This document shows, one piece after another, positions 20,515 through 28,648 of a DNA stretch of 50,273 nucleotides. How positions within the stretch are numbered: the stretch's first letter is position 1; every line of letters begins with the position of its first letter. The notes beneath the pieces are model-generated. The model made no database searches. It saw nothing but the letters and a program-made list of their open reading frames with translations, and was not told the DNA's origin. The DNA is from an uncultured Bacteroidales bacterium. GTDB lineage: Bacteria; Bacteroidota; Bacteroidia; Bacteroidales; UBA3663. The position numbers and the translations under genes are program-made. The stretch is from positions 1 through 50,273 of the forward strand of contig CALBPV010000043.1 of the NCBI GenBank assembly GCA_937899265.1, in the 5' to 3' direction.

Positions 20515-21231
20515 TCACTCTTTGCGGTTGTAGTCCTCAATCAGCCCCTTCTTCACGAGGATGGGCAGAATATTGGATGCAGACTGACGGCTGGACTTCT
20601 TTCCGCGGCCGTAGTACATTTGGTAAGTGACGGGGTCGTCGCGCAGGAGCTGCTCCATGAACTTATCGTCCAGGTTCGTCATAAGGTACTTTCCCTTTTT
20701 GTTGGGTCCCTTGTCGAGGAGATAGAGAATGTGTTTCTCCATCAGGTCGTTGTTGGTGAGCAGCAAGTCCGTAGCGAGCCAGACGCTTCCCCAGGCGGTA
20801 TGACCCGTTGCAATCAGCGCGATGTCGAGACCGATGTTGACAAGATCCAGAATACTGCCCGAAGAATGGTAACACACAACCAAGAGTTTATTACCCTTGT
20901 AGGGAATCGCACGCAGGTAGTTGTTGACGGGCAGAATAATACCATTCTGGTCACGCAGAAAACGCTGATTGATGAAGAGCTGGCCGTCGATGGACATCAG
21001 AAAGACCTCTTTCTTGATGACTTTGTTCACTTCTTTGTCGGAAGTCTTGAGAGCAAAGTCCTGACCATCGTAATTCACGCGAATCGTATCGGGTTCTTTC
21101 TCCGGAATCAACTCCTCATAGGGTTTCCACTGGTTATTCACGTAGCGCTCATAACTTTCACAGAACTTGGTTTGAGCCGTAAGACTCACAGCAGCCATCA
21201 TGGCGGCTATCATCGCAAAAACAGATTTCAT
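20515..21231 (-). CDS. secreted protein of unknown function
   Basis: A 238-residue exported protein, family not recognised. The start at 21231 gives a clean signal peptide (MKSVFAMIAAMMAAVSLTAQT); an ATG at 21279 would place 16 residues in front of it. The mature part has a charged first half (EKEPDTIRVNYDG, KEVNKVIKKEVF), a central hydrophobic stretch (about 125-155, GSILDLVNIGLDIALIATGHTAWG) that could be a membrane or buried helix pair, and a basic C-terminal end (GRGKKSSRQSASNILPILVKKGLI). It is 35 bases before the GH127 gene and probably co-transcribed. No promoter match was found upstream. Confidence 0.75.
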   Translation of the reverse strand: MKSVFAMIAAMMAAVSLTAQTKFCESYERYVNNQWKPYEELIPEKEPDTIRVNYDGQDFALKTSDKEVNKVIKKEVFLMSIDGQLFINQRFLRDQNGIILPVNNYLRAIPYKGNKLLVVCYHSSGSILDLVNIGLDIALIATGHTAWGSVWLATDLLLTNNDLMEKHILYLLDKGPNKKGKYLMTNLDDKFMEQLLRDDPVTYQMYYGRGKKSSRQSASNILPILVKKGLIEDYNRKE

Positions 21232-21323
21232 TCGTAAATCGAGAAGAAAAAACGTCAACGGAAAGTGAGAAATTTTCATTGTTTTGAGGTGCTAAAGGCT
21301 ATTACATTTTAAAAAATTTGAGT

Positions 21324-21602
21324 CTATTTCAACGCGACATTTTTGCCGTTACGGATAAAGAGTCCCTTTGGAGCGGCGGCATGACAGACGGTAGGCAGGC
21401 GTTTCAGCTCCTCCCCTGTCTCCACTTCGATATATACATTCTCCTGCTTTTCTGTATCAAAGGTCTTATAGGCGTGTCGCAAACCATCTGTTATGTTTAT
21501 TTGTGCCGAGCCCTGACGATGGGATGAATTCATCCCATTCCGAACTTCGGGATTGGACGATACAAAAATAAACAAAAAATACCAATTAATCGTGATTTCC
21601 AT
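21324..21602 (-). CDS. short orphan ORF with secretion-type C-terminal tail (possible gene remnant)
   Basis: A 92-codon frame. The last 35 residues (VETGEELKRLP...PKGLFIRNGKNVALK) follow the pattern of the type IX-like C-terminal sorting tail common in Prevotellaceae-type exported proteins (D-x-x-G-R-x-x...KGxYIxNGKK). The first half has a hydrophobic stretch (WYFLFIFV) but lacks the usual basic N terminus, and no catalytic domain is present. It is either the stranded end of a lost secreted protein or a very small exported one; a shorter start at 21533 is possible. A perfect 20-base palindrome (21519-21538) lies inside it. Confidence 0.35.
   Translation of the reverse strand: MEITINWYFLFIFVSSNPEVRNGMNSSHRQGSAQINITDGLRHAYKTFDTEKQENVYIEVETGEELKRLPTVCHAAAPKGLFIRNGKNVALK
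21519..21538. repeat. perfect 20-bp palindrome
   Basis: The half-site ATGGGATGAA is followed directly by its complement TTCATCCCAT. Uninterrupted dyads of this length are rare by chance and look like an operator or a tight RNA hairpin. Confidence 0.9.
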
Positions 21603-21766
21603 CCGTTTTCTTCGGTTTCTGCTTCTTTTTTAACAGAAAGAAATGTAAAATATCTGTCTGATATGGCAAAAAAGAGCCGACAAGTTCGATGATTTCGCTT
21701 TCGAAAGTGCCAAAGGCTTGCCTACATTCCGGGCGAGCCTTTGGCTGTTTGGGATTCTTAATCCAT
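21603..21766. other. intergenic segment with a hairpin
   Basis: No gene is seen. A 13-base imperfect stem lies at 21710-21744 (CCAAAGGCTTGCC / GGCGAGCCTTTGG, 12 of 13). It sits downstream of the cyclophilin gene but is not followed by a U-tract in that direction, so its role as a terminator is uncertain. Confidence 0.5.
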
Positions 21767-21838
21767 AATCGGGGGAATCGGAATCATCGGAGTGCTCAGA
21801 GGAATCGGAGTCATCGGAGTATTCAGGGTAATCGGAGT
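21767..21838. repeat. 9-bp tandem array (consensus AATCGGAGT)
   Basis: Eight contiguous 9-base units: AATCGGGGG, AATCGGAAT, CATCGGAGT, GCTCAGAGG, AATCGGAGT, CATCGGAGT, ATTCAGGGT, AATCGGAGT. It ends 9 bases from the stop codon of the cyclophilin gene, so it would form the 3' untranslated part of that mRNA. Confidence 0.85.
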
Positions 21839-21846
21839 CCTCTGAT

Positions 21847-22590
21847 TTATTCTGTCACTTCGACGGTCATCGTGATGTCCTCTTTGGGACGATCGCCGGG
21901 AGCGGTTGCAACGGCCTGAATCTTATCGACTACATCGAGACCCTCAATCACTTCGCCGAAGACAGTGTACTGTCCGTCGAGGAAAGGTGTGCCGCCAAGC
22001 GAGGTATAAACCTCCTTGACATCGGCGGGAATGGAAACTTTCTCCATCTTTTCGCCTTGGGCGTAGGTTTCCTTCTCGAGACGTTCCTGAAGCGCCTGAA
22101 GGCCGGCCTGGTCGCGATTCTTGCGCAGGGTGATGATTTCATCGCGGTGCTGGAGGCAGAGGTTGTTGAAGACCTGCTGGAGCTGTTGCATCTGCATCTG
22201 CTGCTCCATCTGCCGGAGTTCTCCTTCCTTATAAACCTTGCCGGTTACGATATAGAATTGGGAACCGGAGCTGCGACGCTCGGGATTGACTTCATCGCCT
22301 GTACGGGCAGCCGCCAAAGCGCCCTTTTTATGGAAGAGCTTGGGATAGTTCATCTCGGCGGGAATCGTGTAGGAAGGACCGCCCGTGCCGAGTTGTTTGC
22401 CGGCAGGTGCTCCCTTCGAGTCCGGGTCGCCGCCCTGAACCATGAAATCTTTAATCACGCGATGGAAGAGAGTTCCGTCATAATATCCCTCGCGAGCCAA
22501 CTTGAGGAAGTTGTCGCGATGGAGGGGCGTCTCGTCGTAGAGTACGGCGACCATATCGCCCAATGAAGTCTTTATTCTGATTTTTGACAT
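21847..22590 (-). CDS. cyclophilin-type peptidyl-prolyl cis-trans isomerase
   Basis: A 247-residue isomerase speeding proline cis/trans changes in protein folding. The cyclophilin core is split: FHRVIKDFMVQGGDP with the catalytic Arg near residue 44, then SSGSQFYIVTGKVY, and YTVFGEVIEGLDVVDKI. Between the second and third blocks (about 125-190) there is a Gln/Glu-rich coiled-coil insertion that ordinary bacterial cyclophilins lack but Bacteroidota members often show. No signal peptide, so cytoplasmic. It follows carB by 71 bases. Confidence 0.93.
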   Translation of the reverse strand: MSKIRIKTSLGDMVAVLYDETPLHRDNFLKLAREGYYDGTLFHRVIKDFMVQGGDPDSKGAPAGKQLGTGGPSYTIPAEMNYPKLFHKKGALAAARTGDEVNPERRSSGSQFYIVTGKVYKEGELRQMEQQMQMQQLQQVFNNLCLQHRDEIITLRKNRDQAGLQALQERLEKETYAQGEKMEKVSIPADVKEVYTSLGGTPFLDGQYTVFGEVIEGLDVVDKIQAVATAPGDRPKEDITMTVEVTE

Positions 22591-22610
22591 TGTTTTATCG
22601 GAGTTATCCG

Positions 22611-22652
22611 CCTCTCCCCAGTCCTCCCCTGAGGGGAAGGGAGAGGGAGAGG
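22611..22652. repeat. REP-like GC-rich palindrome after carB
   Basis: A C-rich left part (CCTCTCCCC) and a G-rich right part (GGGAGAGGGAGAGG) around TCCCCTGAGGGGA. As RNA it makes a strong imperfect hairpin in the carB to cyclophilin spacer, followed by no U-tract. It looks like an interspersed palindrome rather than a standard terminator. Confidence 0.55.
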
Positions 22653-22661
22653 TGAGGCTTT

Positions 22662-25600
22662 TTAGAATTCATCCCAAGCCTTGATGGCGAGGTCGTCGAT
22701 GGGCATCGTGCAGAAGGCGTTGATGAAGGCGGCGGCGAGTCGGTCGTTGGTTATCAGCGGCACGTTGAAGTCAATGGCTGCACGACGTATCTTGTAGCCG
22801 TTGTCAATCTCGGTGGATGTGAGGTTCTTGGGGATATTAATCACGAGATCTATCTCCTTGTTCTTCACCATGTCGAGAGCCTGCGGTTGCATCTCCTCGC
22901 TGGGCCAATAGACATGCTGGCAGGGGATATTGTTCTCGACGAGATAGCGGTAGGAGCCGCCCGTGGCGTAGAGCACATATCCTTTGCCGACCAACTGACG
23001 AGCAGGCTCGAGAAGCGTGAGTTTCTGCTTAGGATTGCCCGAGGAAATGAGCACCGTACGTTCGGGCACACGCAGACCGACGGAAAGCATCGCCTTGAGC
23101 ACAGCACAGTTGGTGTCTTCGCCGAGACAGCCCACCTCGCCGGTGGATGACATATCGACACCGAGCACGGGGTCGGCTTTCTGGAGACGCGAGAAGGAGA
23201 ACTGCGAAGCCTTGATGCCCACGTAGTCGAGGTCGAACTCCGACTTGTGGGGCACCTCGTAGGGAACCTTCAGCATAATCTTGGTGGCGAGCTCGATGAG
23301 ATTGATTTTGAGCACCTTCGAGACGAAGGGGAAAGAACGCGAAGCGCGGAGGTTACACTCGATGACCTTGATGTCGTTCTCGCGAGCCAGGAACTGGATG
23401 TTGAAGGGGCCGGAGATATGGAGCGAAGCCGCAATCTTCTTGGCCACCTTCTTGATGCGGCGCATGGTCTCGTAGTAGAGTTTCTGGGGCGGGAACTGGA
23501 TGGTGGCATCACCCGAGTGGACACCGGCAAACTCGATGTGTTCGGAGATGGCATAAGCCACGATTTCGCCTTTGTCGGCCACGGCATCCATCTCGATTTC
23601 CTTGGCACCCTCGATGAACTGGGAGATGACCACTGGATGTTTCTCGGAGACATTGGCGGCCAGTTTGAGGAAGCGCACCAGCTCCTGCTGGTTGGAACAA
23701 ACGTTCATGGCGGCACCGGAGAGCACGTAGGAAGGACGCACCAACACGGGGAAGCCGACCTCGCCGATGAATTCCTCAACATCCTCCATTGTAGTCAGCT
23801 CACGCCAAGCGGGCTGTTCGACACCGATTTCGTCGCACATTGATGAGAACTTCTGACGGTCCTCGGCGTTGTCGATGAATTTGGCCTGCGTGCCGAGGAT
23901 GGGTACCTTCTCTTCGTCGAGTCGCATGGCCAGATTGTTGGGAATCTGTCCGCCCACCGAGAGAATCACACCGTGGGGAGCTTCAAGGTCGATGATGTCC
24001 ATCACACGTTCGAAGGTCAGTTCGTCGAAGTAGAGCCGGTCGCACATATCGTAGTCGGTCGATACGGTCTCGGGGTTGTAGTTTATCATCACCGAGCGGT
24101 AGCCTTCGTCGCGAACCGTGGTGAGGGCGTTGACCGAGCACCAGTCGAATTCGACGGAAGAACCGATGCGATAGGCACCTGAACCCAACACGATGACAGA
24201 CTTGCCGTCGCGGGCAAATTCAATGTCGTGACGATTTCCGCAATAGGTCAGGTATAGGTAGTTGGTTTGTGCCGGATATTCTGCGGCGAGAGTATCTATC
24301 TGCTTGACCACAGGCGTTATGCCCCATTCCTTGCGTTTGGCGCGGATGGCCGACATGTATGTTTCGGGCGTTGCGGTCATTGCCTCCTTGTAGAGTGCGC
24401 GCCCTATTTGGAAGTCTGAGAAGCCTTTCTCCTTGGCCTCACGCATGAGTTCCGGAGTTACGTCCTCCAGTTCGGAGAGTGCCTCAAGGCGCTCGGCGGT
24501 CTCGATAATACCTTTCAACTTATATAGGAACCAGCGGTCAATCTTGGTGAGTTCATGAATCTGATTGACCGTATATCCGGCACGGAAAGCCTTCGAGATG
24601 ACAAAGATGCGCTTGTCGGTAGGCTGACGGAGGGCTGCATCCACATCGGGAATGACGATTTCCTTGTTCTCGACAAAGCCGTGCATGCCCTGACCTATCA
24701 TGCGGAGACCCTTCTGGATGGCCTCTTCGAAGTTGCGTCCTATGGCCATCACCTCGCCCACGGACTTCATGGACGAGCCCAGTTCGCGATCTACACCCTG
24801 GAACTTACCGAGATCCCAACGTGGAATCTTGCAAATCACGTAGTCGAGCGCAGGCTCGAAGAAAGCCGATGTAGTCTTGGTGACACTGTTCTTGAGTTCG
24901 AAAAGTCCGTAGCCCAAGCCGAGTTTGGCAGCCACGAAGGCCAGCGGATAGCCTGTAGCCTTGGAAGCCAGAGCCGACGAACGCGACAGACGGGCGTTGA
25001 CCTCTATGACGCGATAGTCTTCGGAGTTGGGGTCGTAGGCGTACTGCACGTTACACTCGCCCACGATACCGACGTGGCGTATGATTTTGATGCTGAGTTC
25101 GCGGAGCTTGTGATAGTCTTTGTTGCTCAATGTCTGGGAAGGAGCGACCACGATACTTTCGCCCGTATGTATGCCGAGCGGGTCGAAGTTCTCCATGTTG
25201 CAGACGGTGATGCAGTTGTCGTATTGGTCACGCACCACCTCATACTCCACTTCCTTCCATCCGCGAAGGCTCTTCTCGACCAGAATCTGGGGCGAGAACG
25301 AAAGTGCTTTTTTGGCCACCGTCTCCAGTTCCTCTTCGTTGTCGCAGAAGCCTGAGCCAAGACCGCCGAGGGCATAGGCCGCACGGATGATGACAGGATA
25401 GCCGAGATCCTGCGCAGCCTGTCGGGCCTCTTCATAGGTCTCGCAAGCGTGGCTTTTGATGGTGTTTACATTGATTTCGTCGAGACGTTCGACGAAGAGT
25501 TCACGGTCCTCGGTGTCCATGATAGCTTGGACGGGAGTGCCGAGCACCTGCACATTGTATTTGTTGAGGATACCCTCCTTCCAAAGGGCAACGCCGCAGT

Positions 25601-25883
25601 TGAGGGCCGTCTGTCCGCCGAAGGAAAGCAGGATGCCGTCGGGACGTTCCTTCTGGATGACCTTCTCGACGAAGAAAGGTGTGACGGGGAGAAAATAAAT
25701 CTTGTTGGCCACACCCTCGGAGGTCTGCACCGTGGCGATGTTGGGGTTGATGAGGACGGAACAGATGCCTTCCTCGTGCAATGCCTTGAGGGCCTGGGAA
25801 CCCGAGTAGTCGAATTCGCCGGCTTCACCAATCTTCAAAGCTCCGGAACCCAGGAGCAATACTTTCTTTATATCTTTTTTCAT
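22662..25883 (-). CDS. carB: carbamoyl-phosphate synthase large subunit
   Basis: A 1073-residue ATP-dependent synthetase that makes carbamoyl phosphate for pyrimidines and arginine from bicarbonate, two ATP and ammonia passed from CarA. There are two homologous ATP-grasp halves (about 1-400 and 550-935), with the family start KKVLLLGSGALKIGEAGEFDYSG and its repeat SVIVLGSGAYRIGSSVEFDWCSV. The oligomerisation part lies between them and the MGS-like allosteric domain covers about 940-1073. Length is normal. It begins 3 bases after the carA stop. Confidence 0.98.
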   Translation of the reverse strand: MKKDIKKVLLLGSGALKIGEAGEFDYSGSQALKALHEEGICSVLINPNIATVQTSEGVANKIYFLPVTPFFVEKVIQKERPDGILLSFGGQTALNCGVALWKEGILNKYNVQVLGTPVQAIMDTEDRELFVERLDEINVNTIKSHACETYEEARQAAQDLGYPVIIRAAYALGGLGSGFCDNEEELETVAKKALSFSPQILVEKSLRGWKEVEYEVVRDQYDNCITVCNMENFDPLGIHTGESIVVAPSQTLSNKDYHKLRELSIKIIRHVGIVGECNVQYAYDPNSEDYRVIEVNARLSRSSALASKATGYPLAFVAAKLGLGYGLFELKNSVTKTTSAFFEPALDYVICKIPRWDLGKFQGVDRELGSSMKSVGEVMAIGRNFEEAIQKGLRMIGQGMHGFVENKEIVIPDVDAALRQPTDKRIFVISKAFRAGYTVNQIHELTKIDRWFLYKLKGIIETAERLEALSELEDVTPELMREAKEKGFSDFQIGRALYKEAMTATPETYMSAIRAKRKEWGITPVVKQIDTLAAEYPAQTNYLYLTYCGNRHDIEFARDGKSVIVLGSGAYRIGSSVEFDWCSVNALTTVRDEGYRSVMINYNPETVSTDYDMCDRLYFDELTFERVMDIIDLEAPHGVILSVGGQIPNNLAMRLDEEKVPILGTQAKFIDNAEDRQKFSSMCDEIGVEQPAWRELTTMEDVEEFIGEVGFPVLVRPSYVLSGAAMNVCSNQQELVRFLKLAANVSEKHPVVISQFIEGAKEIEMDAVADKGEIVAYAISEHIEFAGVHSGDATIQFPPQKLYYETMRRIKKVAKKIAASLHISGPFNIQFLARENDIKVIECNLRASRSFPFVSKVLKINLIELATKIMLKVPYEVPHKSEFDLDYVGIKASQFSFSRLQKADPVLGVDMSSTGEVGCLGEDTNCAVLKAMLSVGLRVPERTVLISSGNPKQKLTLLEPARQLVGKGYVLYATGGSYRYLVENNIPCQHVYWPSEEMQPQALDMVKNKEIDLVINIPKNLTSTEIDNGYKIRRAAIDFNVPLITNDRLAAAFINAFCTMPIDDLAIKAWDEF

Positions 25884-25886
25884 AAA

Positions 25887-27002
25887 TCAAAGCAGGTTAA
25901 AGAATTCGCCGAAGATAAACTCCGTGTCGGTGGGACCCGACGAAGCCTCCGGGTGGAACTGAGCCGAGAACCAGGGGTGTTCCAAATTATGGATACCCTC
26001 GTTGGTGCCGTCGTTCATATTGATGAAAAGAGGTTCCCAACCGGCGGGGATGGTGTCGTTCTCGACGGCAAAGCCGTGATTCTGGGAGGTGATGAAGCAT
26101 TGGTTGGTACCCACACGGCGTACAGGCTGATTGTGCCCGCGATGGCCGTATTTCAGCTTCGAAACCTTGGCGCCGGCAGCGAGCGAGAGGAGTTGGTTGC
26201 CCATACAGATGCCGTAGATGGGTTTTCCGGTCTTCATGAACTCACGAATGTGGTCCACCGTCTTGCCGCAGAAATTGGGGTCGCCGGGTCCGTTGGAAAT
26301 GAAGAGTCCGTCGTAGGCATCGGGGCCGTCGGCATTGAAATCATTATCCCAGGGCACAAGGGTGACGGTGACATCGTACTTGAGCAGACAGCGGATGATG
26401 TTGAGCTTCACGCCACAATCGACCAGACAAACCTTCTTGGAGCCGGTGCCGAAGACGCGTTTTTCAGGTGTCGAAACGATGGCGACCTGATTCACCTTGT
26501 TGGGGTCGTCATAGCGCGATGCATCGGTGGCGTTGCGTATCTCCTCTTCAAGCGAAGGATCGTCGTCGAACACTATCTTGCCGAGCAGCACGCCGTGTTC
26601 GCGGAGCACCTTGGTGAGTTCGCGGGTGTCGATGCCTTCGATGCCGACCACCTGTTCGTCCTTGAGCCAGTCGGCCAGCGAACGCGTTGCATTCCAGTGG
26701 CTGTACTCCTCGGAATAGTCGCTTACAATGAGCGCACGAACGTGGATTCTGTCGGACTCAAAGAAACGAGAAATCCCTTCGGCATCGCAGGATGCTTCAG
26801 GGACGCCGTAGTTGCCCACCAAAGGATAGGTCATCGTCAGAATCTGTCCGGAATAGGACGGGTCGGTCAAGCTTTCGGGATAACCCATCATGGCGGTATT
26901 GAAGACCACCTCTCCGCTGACGGTTTTTTCAAAACCGAAACTGAAGCCATGAAAAACATGGCCGTCGTTCAAAATCAATGAAACCGGTTTCTTAGTTTTC
27001 AT
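25887..27002 (-). CDS. carA: carbamoyl-phosphate synthase small subunit
   Basis: A 371-residue glutamine amidotransferase subunit that supplies ammonia to CarB. The N-terminal half is the CarA-specific domain; the C-terminal class I GATase has Cys266 in YGICMGNQ and His350/Glu352 in QFHPEA, so the triad is complete. First gene of carA-carB, with a promoter at 27038-27069 and a leader of about 30 bases. No attenuator is visible in that short leader. Confidence 0.98.
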   Translation of the reverse strand: MKTKKPVSLILNDGHVFHGFSFGFEKTVSGEVVFNTAMMGYPESLTDPSYSGQILTMTYPLVGNYGVPEASCDAEGISRFFESDRIHVRALIVSDYSEEYSHWNATRSLADWLKDEQVVGIEGIDTRELTKVLREHGVLLGKIVFDDDPSLEEEIRNATDASRYDDPNKVNQVAIVSTPEKRVFGTGSKKVCLVDCGVKLNIIRCLLKYDVTVTLVPWDNDFNADGPDAYDGLFISNGPGDPNFCGKTVDHIREFMKTGKPIYGICMGNQLLSLAAGAKVSKLKYGHRGHNQPVRRVGTNQCFITSQNHGFAVENDTIPAGWEPLFINMNDGTNEGIHNLEHPWFSAQFHPEASSGPTDTEFIFGEFFNLL

Positions 27003-27037
27003 TCTGTAATATGCTGTTTTTTGTAGCTAAATTTCGG

Positions 27038-27069
27038 CAAAGATAGTATATTTAAACGAGACTGCCAAA
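27038..27069 (-). promoter_or_regulatory. carAB promoter
   Basis: Minus strand: TTTG (27066-27069), 20 bases, TATCTTTG (27038-27045). Predicted start near 27031. Confidence 0.85.
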
Positions 27070-27145
27070 TTTATGCAAAACATTTAAGAATTTTATTCAG
27101 AAAAAAATCACTAAAGACACAAATTGCAAAGTCGGGGAGCATCTT

Positions 27146-27853
27146 TTAGTCCTTTGTATCGGACAGGATGACCTCAAGCACCTGGTCGGCAATGGCCTTC
27201 ATTCCGGCCACCGAGGGATGCCCCCACTGCTTGTCGATGTCGTGGAGTTCGATGAGGGTGATGCCGTAGTGGCGGCAGATGGTGCGTATGCTCTCCGAAA
27301 TCTCGGGTTTGAGTTCGGTATTGAGGATGAAATAGACGCGGGCTCCGGGGTAGTGCATACGGAAGCCTTCGCAGAGAGCCGCCATTGCGGGACGGAAACT
27401 CCGGAAGTCGTTGGAGGTCCAGTTGGCGTATTTGAATTCGCCGACGGGAGAATTGGCCCAGCTGTCGTTGGTGCCGCCGCAGCAGAGAATCACATCGGGC
27501 TCACCGAGATAGGCCAGCCGATTGAGGAAGGAGCGGTTGGTGTAGTCTTCCTTGCGATAGCCTGTGTAGCAAACCGTAGCTCCCGAGAAGGAATTGTTGG
27601 TCTCAAGCGTCCAGCCGGTAGTTTTCAGCACAATCTGCCACCAGGTCTGGCTGATGTCCTGCACATCGTTGACGGCCTGTTTGCGGTCGTTTTTGTTCAC
27701 TTCGTGGCGCGGGTACCACACTTCGAAAGTGTCAACGGCGACGGCGCCCATATAGGTCGTGTAGCTGTCGCCGAGAAAACTGACGCGCAGGGGTGCTTGT
27801 TGGGCGGAAAGCATCGCCGGCAGAAGGGCGAGAAGGAAGAGAAGTCGTTTCAT
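27146..27853 (-). CDS. secreted SGNH/GDSL-family hydrolase
   Basis: A 235-residue exported esterase-like protein. Signal peptide MKRLLFLLALLPAMLSAQQ. Block I GDSYT holds the nucleophile Ser, block III GGTNDSW holds the oxyanion Asn, and block V HDIDKQWGHPS places an Asp and the catalytic His about 5 residues apart. The family acts on acyl or acetyl esters, commonly on carbohydrates in gut Bacteroidota; the substrate here is unknown. Third gene of the trmD-tcdA-SGNH run; an 8-base tandem array separates it from tcdA. Confidence 0.88.
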   Translation of the reverse strand: MKRLLFLLALLPAMLSAQQAPLRVSFLGDSYTTYMGAVAVDTFEVWYPRHEVNKNDRKQAVNDVQDISQTWWQIVLKTTGWTLETNNSFSGATVCYTGYRKEDYTNRSFLNRLAYLGEPDVILCCGGTNDSWANSPVGEFKYANWTSNDFRSFRPAMAALCEGFRMHYPGARVYFILNTELKPEISESIRTICRHYGITLIELHDIDKQWGHPSVAGMKAIADQVLEVILSDTKD

Positions 27854-27868
27854 AGGGGCGTTGTTGTC

Positions 27869-27908
27869 GTTATTTCGTTATTTCGTTATTTCGATATTTC
27901 GTTATTTC
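27869..27908. repeat. 8-bp tandem array (GTTATTTC) between tcdA and the SGNH gene
   Basis: Five contiguous 8-base units (four GTTATTTC, one GATATTTC). On the transcribed strand each perfect unit carries TAA, and because 8 is not a multiple of 3 the units place stops in all three frames. The outermost unit contains the tcdA stop codon. Confidence 0.9.
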
Positions 27909-28648
27909 GAGGGGGCTGCAGTGATGTCCTTGACGATAAGTCCGGCGAGGGTGAATCCGAAGATGGCTGTGATGTGGACTACTGTTCCGTTGGCTTTCTG
28001 CTTGATGGCTCCTGCTTCGGAAGCCAGCATCGAGGTGTCGCCTCGATTGGGCAGCAGCTCCGGGCTCCAGACACACTGGAATTTCTTTTTGGGCCTCATC
28101 CCGGGCCGATGGAGCACATTGCGCAAAGCACGGGCCAAAGGACAACCGTTCACCTTCCAGAACTCCGAAACCTGAATCATCGTCGGGTCCATCTTGAGGG
28201 CGGCTCCCATCGACGAGAAGAGTTTTGCGCGGGAGGCCGTAGCGTTCTGAATGAGCAGAATCTTGGCTTTCACCGTATCGATGGCATCGACCACATAATC
28301 GTAGTCGTTGAAGTCGTACTGTGCTGCCGTCGTTTCATCGTAGATGCCTCTCACAGCCGTAATCTGTGCCTCGGGATTGATGTCGAGCAGTCGTTCGCGG
28401 AGGGCTTCGACCTTGGGACGTCCCTTGTTGGAAACCGTAGCCATCAGCTGGCGGTTGATGTTGGTGGGCGAGACGCAGTCGCTATCGACAATCGTAATCT
28501 GCCGCACACCGCTGCGCACGAGGCTTTCGACACACCAGGAACCCACGCCGCCCACACCGAAGACGATGACGCGAGCCGAGACGAGACGCTGCATCGCCTC
28601 CTCCCCTACCAACATCCGTGTTCTGCGGTGGAATTCGTCCTGTGTCAT
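27902..28648 (-). CDS. tcdA: tRNA threonylcarbamoyladenosine dehydratase TcdA
   Basis: A 248-residue E1/ThiF-fold enzyme that uses ATP to cyclise t6A37 to ct6A in tRNAs. The nucleotide loop is VFGVGGVGSW, followed by IVDSDCVSPTNINRQ, and DAIDTVKAK is present; a GCPLARALRN segment and the hydrophobic C terminus match CsdL/TcdA. The ATG at 28648 overlaps the trmD stop (ATGA), so translation is probably coupled; an upstream ATG at 28714 is rejected because it lies inside trmD. It shares the t6A pathway with tsaE (8919-9335). Confidence 0.94.
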   Translation of the reverse strand: MTQDEFHRRTRMLVGEEAMQRLVSARVIVFGVGGVGSWCVESLVRSGVRQITIVDSDCVSPTNINRQLMATVSNKGRPKVEALRERLLDINPEAQITAVRGIYDETTAAQYDFNDYDYVVDAIDTVKAKILLIQNATASRAKLFSSMGAALKMDPTMIQVSEFWKVNGCPLARALRNVLHRPGMRPKKKFQCVWSPELLPNRGDTSMLASEAGAIKQKANGTVVHITAIFGFTLAGLIVKDITAAPSK

